A stretch of DNA of 7,389 nucleotides from Chloroflexota bacterium (GTDB lineage Bacteria; Chloroflexota; Anaerolineae; Fen-1058): NCBI GenBank assembly GCA_016219235.1, contig JACRBO010000334.1:1-7389 (forward strand), given 5' to 3'. Below the pieces are notes generated by a model, which made no database searches, was not told the origin of the DNA, and saw only the letters and a list, made by a program, of their open reading frames with translations. A program made the translations under genes and the position numbers. Of this stretch, positions 1 to 5,815 are shown piece after piece; position 1 is the first letter of the stretch, and every line of letters begins with the position of its first letter.

Positions 1-428
1 ACGACCATCGAAAACAGTTGATACAGCGTGTTCAACTGCATAAACTGAATGCCGGTCAGATCGAAGATGCGTTCGCGCGGCAGGCGCTTGAAGGATTCTT
101 CCACCAGACCATCGGTGCGGCTGTCGCGATAATGATACGGATTGCCAATGAGCGCGCCCGTTCGATCGAGCAAGCCGTAATCCACGCCCCACGTATCGAT
201 GCCAATCCCGGCGAGTTGGACATTGTGCTTGTGCGCGGCGATGTGCAGCGCGGTCTTGATCTCAGACCATAGCCGCAGGATGTCCCAGTGCAAGCCATCG
301 GGCAGGCGCACTGGCGTGTTGGCGAAACGATGAATGTCTGTCAAGGACAGGTGTTGAGCGTCGAGTGTGGCTAGAATAGCGCGACCGCTTTCCGCGCCGA
401 GGTCGATGGCTAAAAAGTTATGAGGCAT
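1..428 (-). CDS. rhaB: Rhamnulokinase (FGGY sugar kinase), N-terminal part
   Basis: Minus-strand reading frame starting at ATG 428 and open to the left window edge, about 142 codons of an expected 480 or so. FGGY kinases of this type phosphorylate L-rhamnulose with ATP in the cytoplasm, the second step of L-rhamnose catabolism. Visible family marks are the N-terminal phosphate-binding segment IDLGAESGR (residues 8-16), the sugar-site stretch GIGIDTWGVDYGLLD (74-88), and NPYHYRDSRT (96-105). IDTWGVDYG and YRDSRT are typical of the RhaB branch rather than xylulo- or glycerol kinases. An SD-like GGAG lies about 7 nt before the ATG. It follows a DeoR regulator on the same strand after 84 nt, so co-transcription and local control are likely. 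The C-terminal ATPase half is outside the window, so substrate specificity is inferred from the N-terminal half only. Confidence 0.85.
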   Translation of the reverse strand, partial: MPHNFLAIDLGAESGRAILATLDAQHLSLTDIHRFANTPVRLPDGLHWDILRLWSEIKTALHIAAHKHNVQLAGIGIDTWGVDYGLLDRTGALIGNPYHYRDSRTDGLVEESFKRLPRERIFDLTGIQFMQLNTLYQLFSMV

Positions 429-447
429 GAGAAACTCCGTGAGGCGC

Positions 448-508
448 GATGCAGGATGCGTGATGCAGGATGCACGTTTCTGCCTCTTGCCTCTTGCATC
501 TTGCTTCC
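448..508. repeat. Period-7 repeat hairpin between deoR-type gene and rhaB
   Basis: Two sets of 7-nt units face each other. Left (448-475): GATGCAG, GATGCGT, GATGCAG, GATGCAC. Right (481-508): TGCCTCT twice, then TGCATCT and TGCTTCC. Folding around the loop at about 475-480 pairs roughly 27 positions with only about four mismatches and a few G-U pairs. It lies in the transcript between the regulator stop and the rhaB start. No U-run follows on the minus strand, so it does not look like an ordinary intrinsic terminator. An intercistronic mRNA-stability or attenuation element is possible. Confidence 0.7.
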
Positions 509-512
509 GTCG

Positions 513-1292
513 TCAGGTCTCAGCTTGACCGCAGATCGTCAGAGGCACGGTCAACTGTTGAAGCGCCGCTCGCCAATCGGGCGTGAGTGAGTCGTCGACG
601 AAGAGCCGCGAAATCTGGTCGAGCCGCGCGAACAACGTCAGATCGACTTTGCCCAGTTTGCTTGAATCAAGCAGTGCCACGACGGAGCCGGCAGCGGCGA
701 TCATCTTGCGCTTGAGCTGCGCTTCGTTGATGTCCACTTCGTACAGGCCGCTGTCCGGCGACAGACCGGTAGCCGAGAGGAAGGCGGTCTTTACACGCAG
801 GTCTTCGAGGGCGCGCTCCGCGATCGGTCCGGAGACCGCCGCCGCATCCAGTCGCAACTTGCCGCCCAGCAAAATGACGGTGTGCGTCGAATTCGCTGCG
901 AGGTTGCGCGCCAGTTCAACGCCGTTCGTGATGACGGTGAGGTTGCGACGCTCGTGCAGGTGACGCGCCAGGTGATAGACCGTGCTGCTGGCATCGCACA
1001 GGATCGAGTCGCCGTCTTGCACCAGCTGGGCCGCACAGCGCGCGATGTGCTGCTTGGCCGCCTCATTGACGCCGGCCCGCGCCGAAAATGCCGGGGCTTC
1101 GGCGCGACTGGCCGCCTCGACCACCGCCCCGCCCCGCACCCGCTTGAGCTGGTTGGCGGCATGCAGGGCGCGCAAGTCGTTGCGCACCGTGCCTTCCGAC
1201 ACGCCCAGAATCTGGGCAACCTCGGGCACCCGGATGCCGGGCTGCTTCTGCATCACTTCCAGGACACGCTGCCGACGCTCGAACGAGGTCAA
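513..1292 (-). CDS. DeoR-family transcriptional repressor, probable sugar-catabolism regulator
   Basis: Cytoplasmic DNA-binding regulator of about 259 residues, normal for the family. It has an N-terminal winged helix-turn-helix (about residues 20-45, with VAQILGVSEGTVRNDLRAL) and a DeoR C-terminal effector domain. Effector-domain marks include DSILCDASSTVYHLA (DAxxT phosphate-site type), LTVITNGVELA, LGGKLR, and SGLYEVDINEAQLKRKMI. Such domains usually bind a phosphorylated sugar that releases the protein from DNA. I place the start at TTG 1292 because AGAGG lies 5 nt upstream and the product then begins TSFERRQRVLEVM, as in relatives. TTG 1313 would add seven residues without a good SD. The frame is closed upstream with no ATG. 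rhaB follows on the same strand, and DeoR-type rhamnose regulators are known in other bacteria, so control of rhamnose genes is the best guess. The exact sugar is inference. Confidence 0.88.
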   Translation of the reverse strand: MTSFERRQRVLEVMQKQPGIRVPEVAQILGVSEGTVRNDLRALHAANQLKRVRGGAVVEAASRAEAPAFSARAGVNEAAKQHIARCAAQLVQDGDSILCDASSTVYHLARHLHERRNLTVITNGVELARNLAANSTHTVILLGGKLRLDAAAVSGPIAERALEDLRVKTAFLSATGLSPDSGLYEVDINEAQLKRKMIAAAGSVVALLDSSKLGKVDLTLFARLDQISRLFVDDSLTPDWRAALQQLTVPLTICGQAET

Positions 1293-1334
1293 TTTTGCCT
1301 CTTTGCCAAACAATCTTGCTGAAAATTGATGTTT

Positions 1335-1354
1335 ATTTGTCGAAGTTTGACGAA
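1335..1354 (-). promoter_or_regulatory. Candidate DeoR operator: adjacent 10-bp direct repeats
   Basis: Read on the minus strand, TTCGTCAAAC is followed immediately by TTCGACAAAT, two 10-bp repeats matching at 8 positions and one helical turn apart. They begin just downstream of the -10 box of the regulator's promoter, about at the transcription start. Bound protein there would block transcription. Direct repeats of this kind fit DeoR-family operators, so autorepression is a reasonable inference. Confidence 0.5.
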
Positions 1355-1357
1355 ATC

Positions 1358-1385
1358 AATATAGCATCGTATTGAATTTTGTCAA
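1358..1385 (-). promoter_or_regulatory. Sigma-70 promoter of the deoR-type/rhaB transcript
   Basis: On the minus strand a perfect -35 TTGACA (1380-1385) and a -10 TATATT (1358-1363, one mismatch) are separated by 16 bp. The expected start is near 1351, giving a leader of about 60 nt before TTG 1292. A dyad TCAATA-N8-TATTGA (1356-1375) overlaps the -10. Confidence 0.75.
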
Positions 1386-1394
1386 TAGGCAGTT

Positions 1395-1416
1395 TTCATC
1401 CAAAAGGTAGGATGAA
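1395..1416. promoter_or_regulatory. Inverted repeat just upstream of the deoR-type promoter
   Basis: TTCATCC (1395-1401) and GGATGAA (1410-1416) form a perfect 7-bp dyad with an 8-nt spacer, ending about 10 bp upstream of the -35 box. Size and position suit a binding site for a dimeric regulator, possibly an activator. It could also be chance. Confidence 0.35.
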
Positions 1417-1652
1417 TGTCATAGGCCAAATCCAGCAATTCTCAGATCGAGGCTAGCGAAGAACACGGAGGTTTTGTCGAGCGGCCGACACGACCCGCTC
1501 CGCCCGATCAATTTGTGGGACCGCACAGCTGTTTCCCGTCGAGGTGAAATCTGGCGGCTGACCCACAGGTTATAGAAGTCAGCGAATTGCCTGAATTGAT
1601 GCTGCGCATTCACGGCAAAACGGGTTTATAGTAGGCTCATTCCTTGAATGGC
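1417..1652. other. Intergenic stretch without a recognisable gene
   Basis: Between the deoR-type control region and the small plus-strand gene I see no convincing coding frame, RNA gene or strong hairpin. A TATAGT at 1627-1632 could be a -10 for the downstream gene, but no -35 sits at the proper distance. Confidence 0.5.
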
Positions 1653-1658
1653 AGGAGG
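1653..1658 (+). promoter_or_regulatory. Shine-Dalgarno deciding the start of the small membrane protein
   Basis: A perfect AGGAGG sits 6 nt before ATG 1665. It favours this start over the in-frame TTG at 1644, which would place the SD inside the gene. Confidence 0.8.
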
Positions 1659-1664
1659 CCAACC

Positions 1665-1949
1665 ATGACTGAAATCACCGAGAGTAAGTCCCCCGCTACG
1701 ACGCCTGAGCATCGCCGGGCTTTTTCCGCCAGGCAGGCTCGCGCAGGCGCGCAAGGTCTGATCAACCGTATCCTCATGATTTTGACCGTGCGCGATATAC
1801 GCAAGCGCGGCGACGATGAACTCAAGGGCAACCGCAAACTCTGGTTGCTGGCGGCCTTCGCGCCGCCGCTTGGCCCTATCGCCTATCTGATATTTGGCCG
1901 CAACCGCGGCACGCAGACGATTGAAGTCCCGCAAACAATCACGGAATAA
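1665..1949 (+). CDS. Small membrane protein resembling PLDc_N-type domain proteins
   Basis: A 94-residue protein on its own plus-strand transcript. Residues 1-40 are polar, Ala/Arg-rich and low in complexity. Then comes a conserved-looking core: VRDIRKRGDDELKGNRKLW (42-60), followed by one hydrophobic segment, LLAAFAPPLGPIAYLIFG (61-78), then RNRG and a short polar tail. The order (basic/acidic patch DELKGNRxLW, membrane helix with a PxGPIAYLxFGR turn) is what I associate with the short PLDc_N-type (phospholipase D nuclease N-terminal) domain found in many small bacterial membrane proteins. No catalytic HKD motif is present, so it is not itself a phospholipase. Role unknown; it probably sits in the cytoplasmic membrane with one or two passes. 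The start is set by the perfect SD. It converges on larC, and I see no clear terminator in the 116 nt between them. Confidence 0.72.
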   Translation: MTEITESKSPATTPEHRRAFSARQARAGAQGLINRILMILTVRDIRKRGDDELKGNRKLWLLAAFAPPLGPIAYLIFGRNRGTQTIEVPQTITE

Positions 1950-2065
1950 CCATGCGGTACCAGCGCGCCGACGATAACCGCTGTTTTCGACATCGCATAA
2001 CCGCCTGAGGAGGGTAGTGAGCGGGGCATAGGCGGCGTAGTCTCAAATCGGTTTACCACGCAAGG

Positions 2066-3226
2066 TCAAGCACAAGCGTGACGCGCGGCCTCCATCACCG
2101 TCATCAATGGCACGCCATGCTCTTCCGCCGCCTGCCGACAATCGTCATATTCCGGCACGGCCCGTGCGACGTTGTCCCAACGCGCCACCTTCACACGGAT
2201 CGATCCGTAGGGCGTGTCCACCGTCTCGATCGAGCGCGGCAGACTCACCCGCTCGATCGTTTGTTGCCGCACCCCTAAGGTCGTCGTTTCAGACAGCACA
2301 AGCTTGATCAACGCCTGGGCCTTAGCGGGCTGACACACCACGCTCAGCGTCACCGCCGGTCGATTCTTCTTCATGTGGATGGGCGTCAGCGTCACATCGA
2401 GCGCACCCGCTTCAAACAGGCGCTGCATCACATGCTCATACACTTGCGGATTGAGATCATCGATGTTCGTTTCCAACACGGTCAGTGTTTCGCTGATGAG
2501 ACCGTCGTCGGCACGCTCGCCGATCAAGACGCGCAGCACATTCGGAAACGGCATGTCCCGGCGGCCCGCCCCCACCCCGATCGATCTCAGCGTCATCGAT
2601 GGAAAGCCGCCATACTGATCGGCCAGCGAGGTCAGCAGCGCCGCGCCCGTCGGCGTGACGAGTTCGGCTTCGATACGATCGACGTACCGCACAGGCGCGT
2701 CTTTCAGTAAGGCTAACGTCGCGGGCGCGGGCAGCGGCAGTTGCCCGTGCTGCGACGTGGTCCAGCCGCGCGCCAGCGGCAGCGTCGAGACGCACACCCG
2801 ATCGATCTTCAGATCCGCCAATGCTAACAACGCGCCCACCAGATCAATCAACGTGTCATCGCCACCCAATTCGTGCAGGTGAATCGACTCGAGCGGTTCA
2901 CCGTGAATGCCCGCTTCCACCTCGCCGACGCGGCGCAAAATTGCCAGGGCTTTGGCTTTGATCGCGTCCGGCAGATCAGCCGCCGAGATGATGGCAACTA
3001 GATCGGTGTAATGTCGATGCGTTGCCTGGCGCGGCGTCTTGACTGTGGCTTGCAGCGCCGACAACGCGCCTTTCATCACACGTTCGGTGTGGACTTCGCA
3101 ATCAGGCAGCCGCAAGCGATCAATCGCCGACCGCACCACGTCAATCGACGCGCCCGCATCGATCAACGCGCCCAACAGCATATCGCCGCTCGCGCCGCCG
3201 ATGCAATCGAAATAGGCTACTCGCAT
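2066..3226 (-). CDS. larC: LarC, nickel-inserting enzyme of NPN cofactor synthesis
   Basis: LarC inserts nickel into pyridinium-3,5-bisthiocarboxylate mononucleotide, using CTP, to give the nickel-pincer nucleotide cofactor of LarA-type racemases. The protein has 386 residues. It opens with the family signature MRVAYFDCIGGASGDMLLGAL, then His-containing RQATHRHYTDL (66-76), SIHLHELGGDDTLIDLVG (114-131), HGQLPLPAPATLALL (160-174) and ELVTPTGAALL (188-198). The C-terminal domain has VLETNIDDLNPQVYEHV (250-266) and HMKKNRPAVTL (284-294). It is one uninterrupted frame, whereas the Lactobacillus plantarum enzyme is produced through a LarC1/LarC2 frameshift. I chose ATG 3226 because the product then begins exactly at the family N-terminus and a GAGG lies 6 nt upstream; GTG 3256 is a longer alternative. 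The start overlaps the larB end by 10 nt, suggesting coupled translation. Confidence 0.94.
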   Translation of the reverse strand: MRVAYFDCIGGASGDMLLGALIDAGASIDVVRSAIDRLRLPDCEVHTERVMKGALSALQATVKTPRQATHRHYTDLVAIISAADLPDAIKAKALAILRRVGEVEAGIHGEPLESIHLHELGGDDTLIDLVGALLALADLKIDRVCVSTLPLARGWTTSQHGQLPLPAPATLALLKDAPVRYVDRIEAELVTPTGAALLTSLADQYGGFPSMTLRSIGVGAGRRDMPFPNVLRVLIGERADDGLISETLTVLETNIDDLNPQVYEHVMQRLFEAGALDVTLTPIHMKKNRPAVTLSVVCQPAKAQALIKLVLSETTTLGVRQQTIERVSLPRSIETVDTPYGSIRVKVARWDNVARAVPEYDDCRQAAEEHGVPLMTVMEAARHACA

Positions 3227-3975
3227 CGCATGCCTCGCACCACCATATGCGCACACACACCCGCGCCGAAACCATTATCGATGTTGACCACCGACACGCC
3301 GGGCGCGCACGAGTTCAACATCGCCAGCAGGGCCGCGATGCCGTTGAAACTCACACCGTAGCCCACGCTCGTCGGCACGGCGATGGTCGGGCAATCGACC
3401 AACCCGCCGACGACCGTCGCCAGCGCGCCTTCCATCCCGGCGACCGCGACGACGGCCGACGCGTTCCACAACACCTCGCGCCGATCCAACAAGCGATGCA
3501 CGCCGGCCACGCCCACATCGTAGACCCGCTCGACGCGCGTGCCCAGCAACTCGATCGTGATCGCGGCCTCTTCGGCCACGGGCAAATCCGACGTGCCCGC
3601 CGACACGACCGCGACAAATCGATCCGATCGCGGCCTGGGGAATTCACCTACGGCCATCAGGCGCGCCACGTCAAAGTCCTGCAAATCAGGATATTTCTCG
3701 CGCACCGCCGCGACCGCCTCGCGTGAAGCGCGTGTCACGATGGCCCGCCCGTTCCGCTCTACCATGCGCTCGACGATGTGGGCGATCTGCGCGGGCGTCT
3801 TGCTCGCGCCATAGATCACTTCCGGCACGCCAGTCCGCAGCGTGCGGTGATGATCAATCAAGGCCGCCGTGGCGTCTTCGTACGGCATGTCGCGCAAAGC
3901 CAGCATCGCTTCGTCGATCGAGCAGGTACGATCGGCCACACCGCTCAAGATCACACGCAGTTGATCACGATCCAT
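3217..3975 (-). CDS. larB: LarB, nicotinate adenine dinucleotide carboxylase/hydrolase
   Basis: LarB carries out the first step of nickel-pincer cofactor synthesis. It carboxylates the pyridinium ring of nicotinic acid adenine dinucleotide and hydrolyses the phosphoanhydride to give pyridinium-3,5-biscarboxylate mononucleotide. The 252-residue product has the usual length. The C-terminal two thirds resemble the PurE (AIR carboxylase) fold: VAVVSAGTSDLPVAEEAAIT (121-140), YDVGVAGVHRLL (152-163), VVAVAGMEGALATVVGGL (175-192), PTSVGYGVSFNGIAALLAMLNSCAPG (201-226) and VVNIDNGFGAG (229-239). Cys223 in NSCAPG matches the position of the catalytic cysteine described for the L. plantarum enzyme (Cys221). 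The N-terminal EVIYGASKTPAQI (52-64) is also typical. ATG 3975 overlaps the end of larE by 11 nt, with AGGGG a few bases upstream. It is the middle gene of the operon. Confidence 0.95.
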   Translation of the reverse strand: MDRDQLRVILSGVADRTCSIDEAMLALRDMPYEDATAALIDHHRTLRTGVPEVIYGASKTPAQIAHIVERMVERNGRAIVTRASREAVAAVREKYPDLQDFDVARLMAVGEFPRPRSDRFVAVVSAGTSDLPVAEEAAITIELLGTRVERVYDVGVAGVHRLLDRREVLWNASAVVAVAGMEGALATVVGGLVDCPTIAVPTSVGYGVSFNGIAALLAMLNSCAPGVSVVNIDNGFGAGVCAHMVVRGMRCE

Positions 3976-4777
3976 GTGACCCCTTTAGCAGTTGATTGAG
4001 GCTGCCCATTTTATAACCGGCCAGATCGAGCGCGACGAACGTATAGCCGATCGGTTTGAGCCGCTCGACGATCGTTTCGCGCCGGCGCAGCACGATCTCA
4101 AAATCGTCCGGATCAACTTCCAGCCGCGCGATCTCGTGGTGATGGCGCACACGCACGCGCCGCAGACCCAGCCCGTGCAGGACCATCTCGGCCTGTTCCA
4201 CTTGCGTCAGTAGTTGAACAGTAACTGGCGTGCCGTGCGGAATGCGCGACGACAAACACGCCGCGGCCGGCTTATCCCAATTGGGCAGGCCCAATTCGCG
4301 CGCCAGATCACGCACGGCCTGCTTGGTGAACTGGGCTTCGATCAACGGCGAGCGCACGCCCGCTTCGCTGGCCGCTTTGCGGCCCGGCCGCACATCGCCC
4401 AGATCGTCCAGGTTCGTGCCGTCGATAATGTGCGCAAAGCCGTGTTCACGCGCGTACCGGGTCAACTCGCCGTACACTTCGTGCTTGCAGAAGTAACAGC
4501 GCAGCGGCGTGTTGGCCTGATAATTCGGATCGTCCAGTTCGTGACTATCGATCAGCACGTGGGCGAAGTTAAACTGTTTCGCAATCGCTTGCGCTTCTTC
4601 CAAATCCGAATGCGGCAAACTGGGCGATACCGCGGTGACGGCCACGGCCTTGTCGCCTAATTCCTGTCCGGCGACCACTGCCAACAGCGTGCTGTCGATG
4701 CCGCCCGAATACGCCACGACGACGCGCTCCATCTCGCGCAGGATGCGGCGTAGATCAGCTTGTCTGGTTGTAGTCAA
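3965..4777 (-). CDS. larE: LarE, ATP-dependent sulfur transferase of NPN synthesis (three-Cys type)
   Basis: LarE adenylates the carboxylates of the LarB product and swaps them for thiocarboxylates, twice per cofactor. The 270-residue protein has the PP-loop SGGIDST (residues 24-30), then DGTNLDDLGDVRPGRKAASEAGVRSPL (119-145), WDKPAAACLSSRIPHGT (167-183) and VRVRHHHEIARLE. Cysteines are at 94 and 97 (RCYFCK) and 174 (AACLSSR). From memory, L. plantarum LarE keeps only the last (Cys176), which it sacrifices as sulfur donor. The three-Cys form is linked in other species (for example Thermotoga maritima) to a [4Fe-4S] cluster that carries the transferred sulfur. TTG 4777 is chosen because GGGAG lies 7 nt upstream and the lead before the PP-loop has the family length; TTG 4816 would add 13 residues and put that SD inside the gene. 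First gene of the larEBC operon. Confidence 0.93.
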   Translation of the reverse strand: MTTTRQADLRRILREMERVVVAYSGGIDSTLLAVVAGQELGDKAVAVTAVSPSLPHSDLEEAQAIAKQFNFAHVLIDSHELDDPNYQANTPLRCYFCKHEVYGELTRYAREHGFAHIIDGTNLDDLGDVRPGRKAASEAGVRSPLIEAQFTKQAVRDLARELGLPNWDKPAAACLSSRIPHGTPVTVQLLTQVEQAEMVLHGLGLRRVRVRHHHEIARLEVDPDDFEIVLRRRETIVERLKPIGYTFVALDLAGYKMGSLNQLLKGSHGS

Positions 4778-4784
4778 GAAAGTT

Positions 4785-4789
4785 CTCCC
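4785..4789 (-). promoter_or_regulatory. Shine-Dalgarno deciding the larE TTG start
   Basis: Minus-strand GGGAG, 7 nt before TTG 4777. It is also part of the right arm of an inverted repeat (4786-4792 with 4837-4843), so it could be partly hidden in the folded leader. Confidence 0.7.
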
Positions 4790-4843
4790 GATAGGCTCAA
4801 CTTCGCAGTGAAGCAAGTGGCGCCTTGAAATTTTCCATCGGGA
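4786..4843 (-). promoter_or_regulatory. Dyad linking the lar promoter start region and the larE RBS
   Basis: On the minus strand TCCCGAT (4837-4843) is complementary to ATCGGGA (4786-4792). Two further G-C pairs form after a one-base bulge (4835-4836 with 4794-4795). The distal arm includes the larE SD. If transcription starts 6-7 nt after the -10 at 4846-4851, the first arm is only partly transcribed, so a full RBS-hiding hairpin needs an earlier start site. Confidence 0.35.
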
Positions 4844-4845
4844 TG

Positions 4846-4851
4846 ATTATA
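4846..4851 (-). promoter_or_regulatory. -10 box of the larEBC operon
   Basis: Perfect TATAAT on the minus strand, about 70 nt before the larE start. The hexamer 17 bp upstream (CGGTCA, 4869-4874) matches the -35 consensus at only three positions, so the promoter may need an activator. Confidence 0.55.
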
Positions 4852-4894
4852 ACCGTTAGCTCATCGCATGACCGCCACCCACCGTGTAGGTCTG

Positions 4895-4948
4895 CCACGC
4901 CCGGCGAAGGTAGAAACCGCGGCCGTTCGGCCACAGCGGCGGGCGTGG
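4895..4948. repeat. Nested palindrome in the divergent lar/permease control region
   Basis: The outer arms CCACGCCC (4895-4902) and GGGCGTGG (4941-4948) are perfect 8-mers. Inside them are CCGC (4917-4920) with GCGG (4936-4939), then GGCC (4921-4924) with GGCC (4929-4932) around a GTTC loop. The whole lies between the two divergent -10 boxes (4846-4851 minus, 4983-4988 plus), so it is probably not transcribed from either. It may be a shared regulator site or a DNA cruciform. Confidence 0.5.
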
Positions 4949-4982
4949 TCGAGCGCGCTGCACCGTCCCTCTCACCTCGTTG

Positions 4983-4988
4983 TATAAT
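4983..4988 (+). promoter_or_regulatory. -10 box of the TSUP permease gene
   Basis: Perfect TATAAT about 48 nt before ATG 5036. No good -35 is seen 16-18 bp upstream. Confidence 0.6.
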
Positions 4989-5035
4989 CAATCGCGTTTC
5001 ATCGCCGCGCTTAACAATCAGGACTCTACCCGATC

Positions 5036-5815
5036 ATGACAGACTCATTGACCGTCGTTCAGTTGTTACTCATCGCTTGCGCGGGGATGGCAGGCGGCGC
5101 CGTTAACGCTCTGGCGGGCGGCGGCACGTTGATCACCTTTCCCGTTTTGACCGCTGTCGGCATTCCGCCGGTCGCCGCCAGCATCACGAATACCGTGGCG
5201 TTAAGCCCCGGCTATCTGGGCGCAACTTTGGCGCAATTGAAAGACCTGCGCGGACAAGAACTGCGCCTGCGGTTGCTTCTACCGGCGGGCGCGCTGGGCG
5301 GTATCGTCGGCGGGGCGCTGTTGTTGAACACCACCGATCGGGTCTTCCGCGAACTGGTGCCGATTCTGATCTTGCTGGCCGCCGGTTTACTGGCGCTGCA
5401 AGATCGGCTACGGACGTGGTTACTGCGCCGCGTGGCGCAGTCGGGCCAGTCGAGTATACACGACGTCTGGGCCGTGCCGCCGGTGTTCGCCGCCTCGATC
5501 TATGGCGGCTACTTCGGCGCGGGGCTGAGCGTGATCGTGCTGGCGGTATTGGGTCTGGTGCTGGAAGATTCGTTGACGAGGCTGAACGGCTTGAAGCAGG
5601 CGATTGCGTTTAGCGTGAACATCACTGCCGCGATTTTTTTCTTGTTTTCCGGTCAAGTCGTGTGGCCGGCTGCGATCGTGATGGCGGTCGGTGCCTTGAT
5701 CGGCGGCTCGCTGGGCGGCCGGCTGGCCGGTCGAGTTAAGCCGGCGTCGTTGCGCCGGATCGTGGTGATCATTGGTTTGGTCATCGGCGTGGCGTATCTG
5801 ATCCGCGGTCGCTGA
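5036..5815 (+). CDS. TSUP-family (TauE/SafE-like) membrane permease
   Basis: A 259-residue, strongly hydrophobic inner-membrane protein with about 7-8 predicted helices in two homologous halves. The first half carries the family motif [33 protein letters not shown] (residues 17-49) and [17 protein letters not shown]. The second half carries [19 protein letters not shown] (about 156-174) and [21 protein letters not shown]. Helices end with [14 protein letters not shown] and [14 protein letters not shown]. Members of this family move sulfite, sulfonates, thiosulfate, sulfoacetate or other small organic anions; substrate cannot be read from sequence. The start ATG has only an AGGA about 12 nt upstream, a weak RBS. 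It is transcribed divergently from larEBC, whose LarE needs sulfur, so a sulfur-compound or hydroxyacid role is possible but only positional. The 3' end abuts a DJ-1/PfpI remnant on the other strand. Confidence 0.9.
   Translation: MTDSLTVVQLLLIACAGMAGGAVNALAGGGTLITFPVLTAVGIPPVAASITNTVALSPGYLGATLAQLKDLRGQELRLRLLLPAGALGGIVGGALLLNTTDRVFRELVPILILLAAGLLALQDRLRTWLLRRVAQSGQSSIHDVWAVPPVFAASIYGGYFGAGLSVIVLAVLGLVLEDSLTRLNGLKQAIAFSVNITAAIFFLFSGQVVWPAAIVMAVGALIGGSLGGRLAGRVKPASLRRIVVIIGLVIGVAYLIRGR

Noticed and set aside
206..272. Plus-strand frames over the left edge (18-272)
   Set aside because: Antisense to the rhamnulokinase frame, which carries clear FGGY motifs.
882..1322. Long plus-strand frames opposite the deoR-type gene
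   Set aside because: They are antisense shadows of a clearly recognisable regulator and have no domain or RBS of their own.
1419..1613. Minus-strand open frame of 64 codons upstream of the deoR-type gene
   Set aside because: No SD, no recognisable domain and unusual composition; looks like chance.
1974..2004. Direct repeat ATAACCGC spaced 23 nt in the gap before larC
   Set aside because: Only two short copies with no third unit and no structure; no sign of a CRISPR or operator array.
3227..3256. Longer larC start at GTG 3256
   Set aside because: Adds ten residues ahead of the conserved MRVAYFDCIGGASGD start, within the larB coding end; ATG 3226 is the family start.
4778..4816. Longer larE start at TTG 4816
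   Set aside because: It would place the good GGGAG site inside the gene and add an N-terminal stretch not expected from the family; TTG 4777 fits better.
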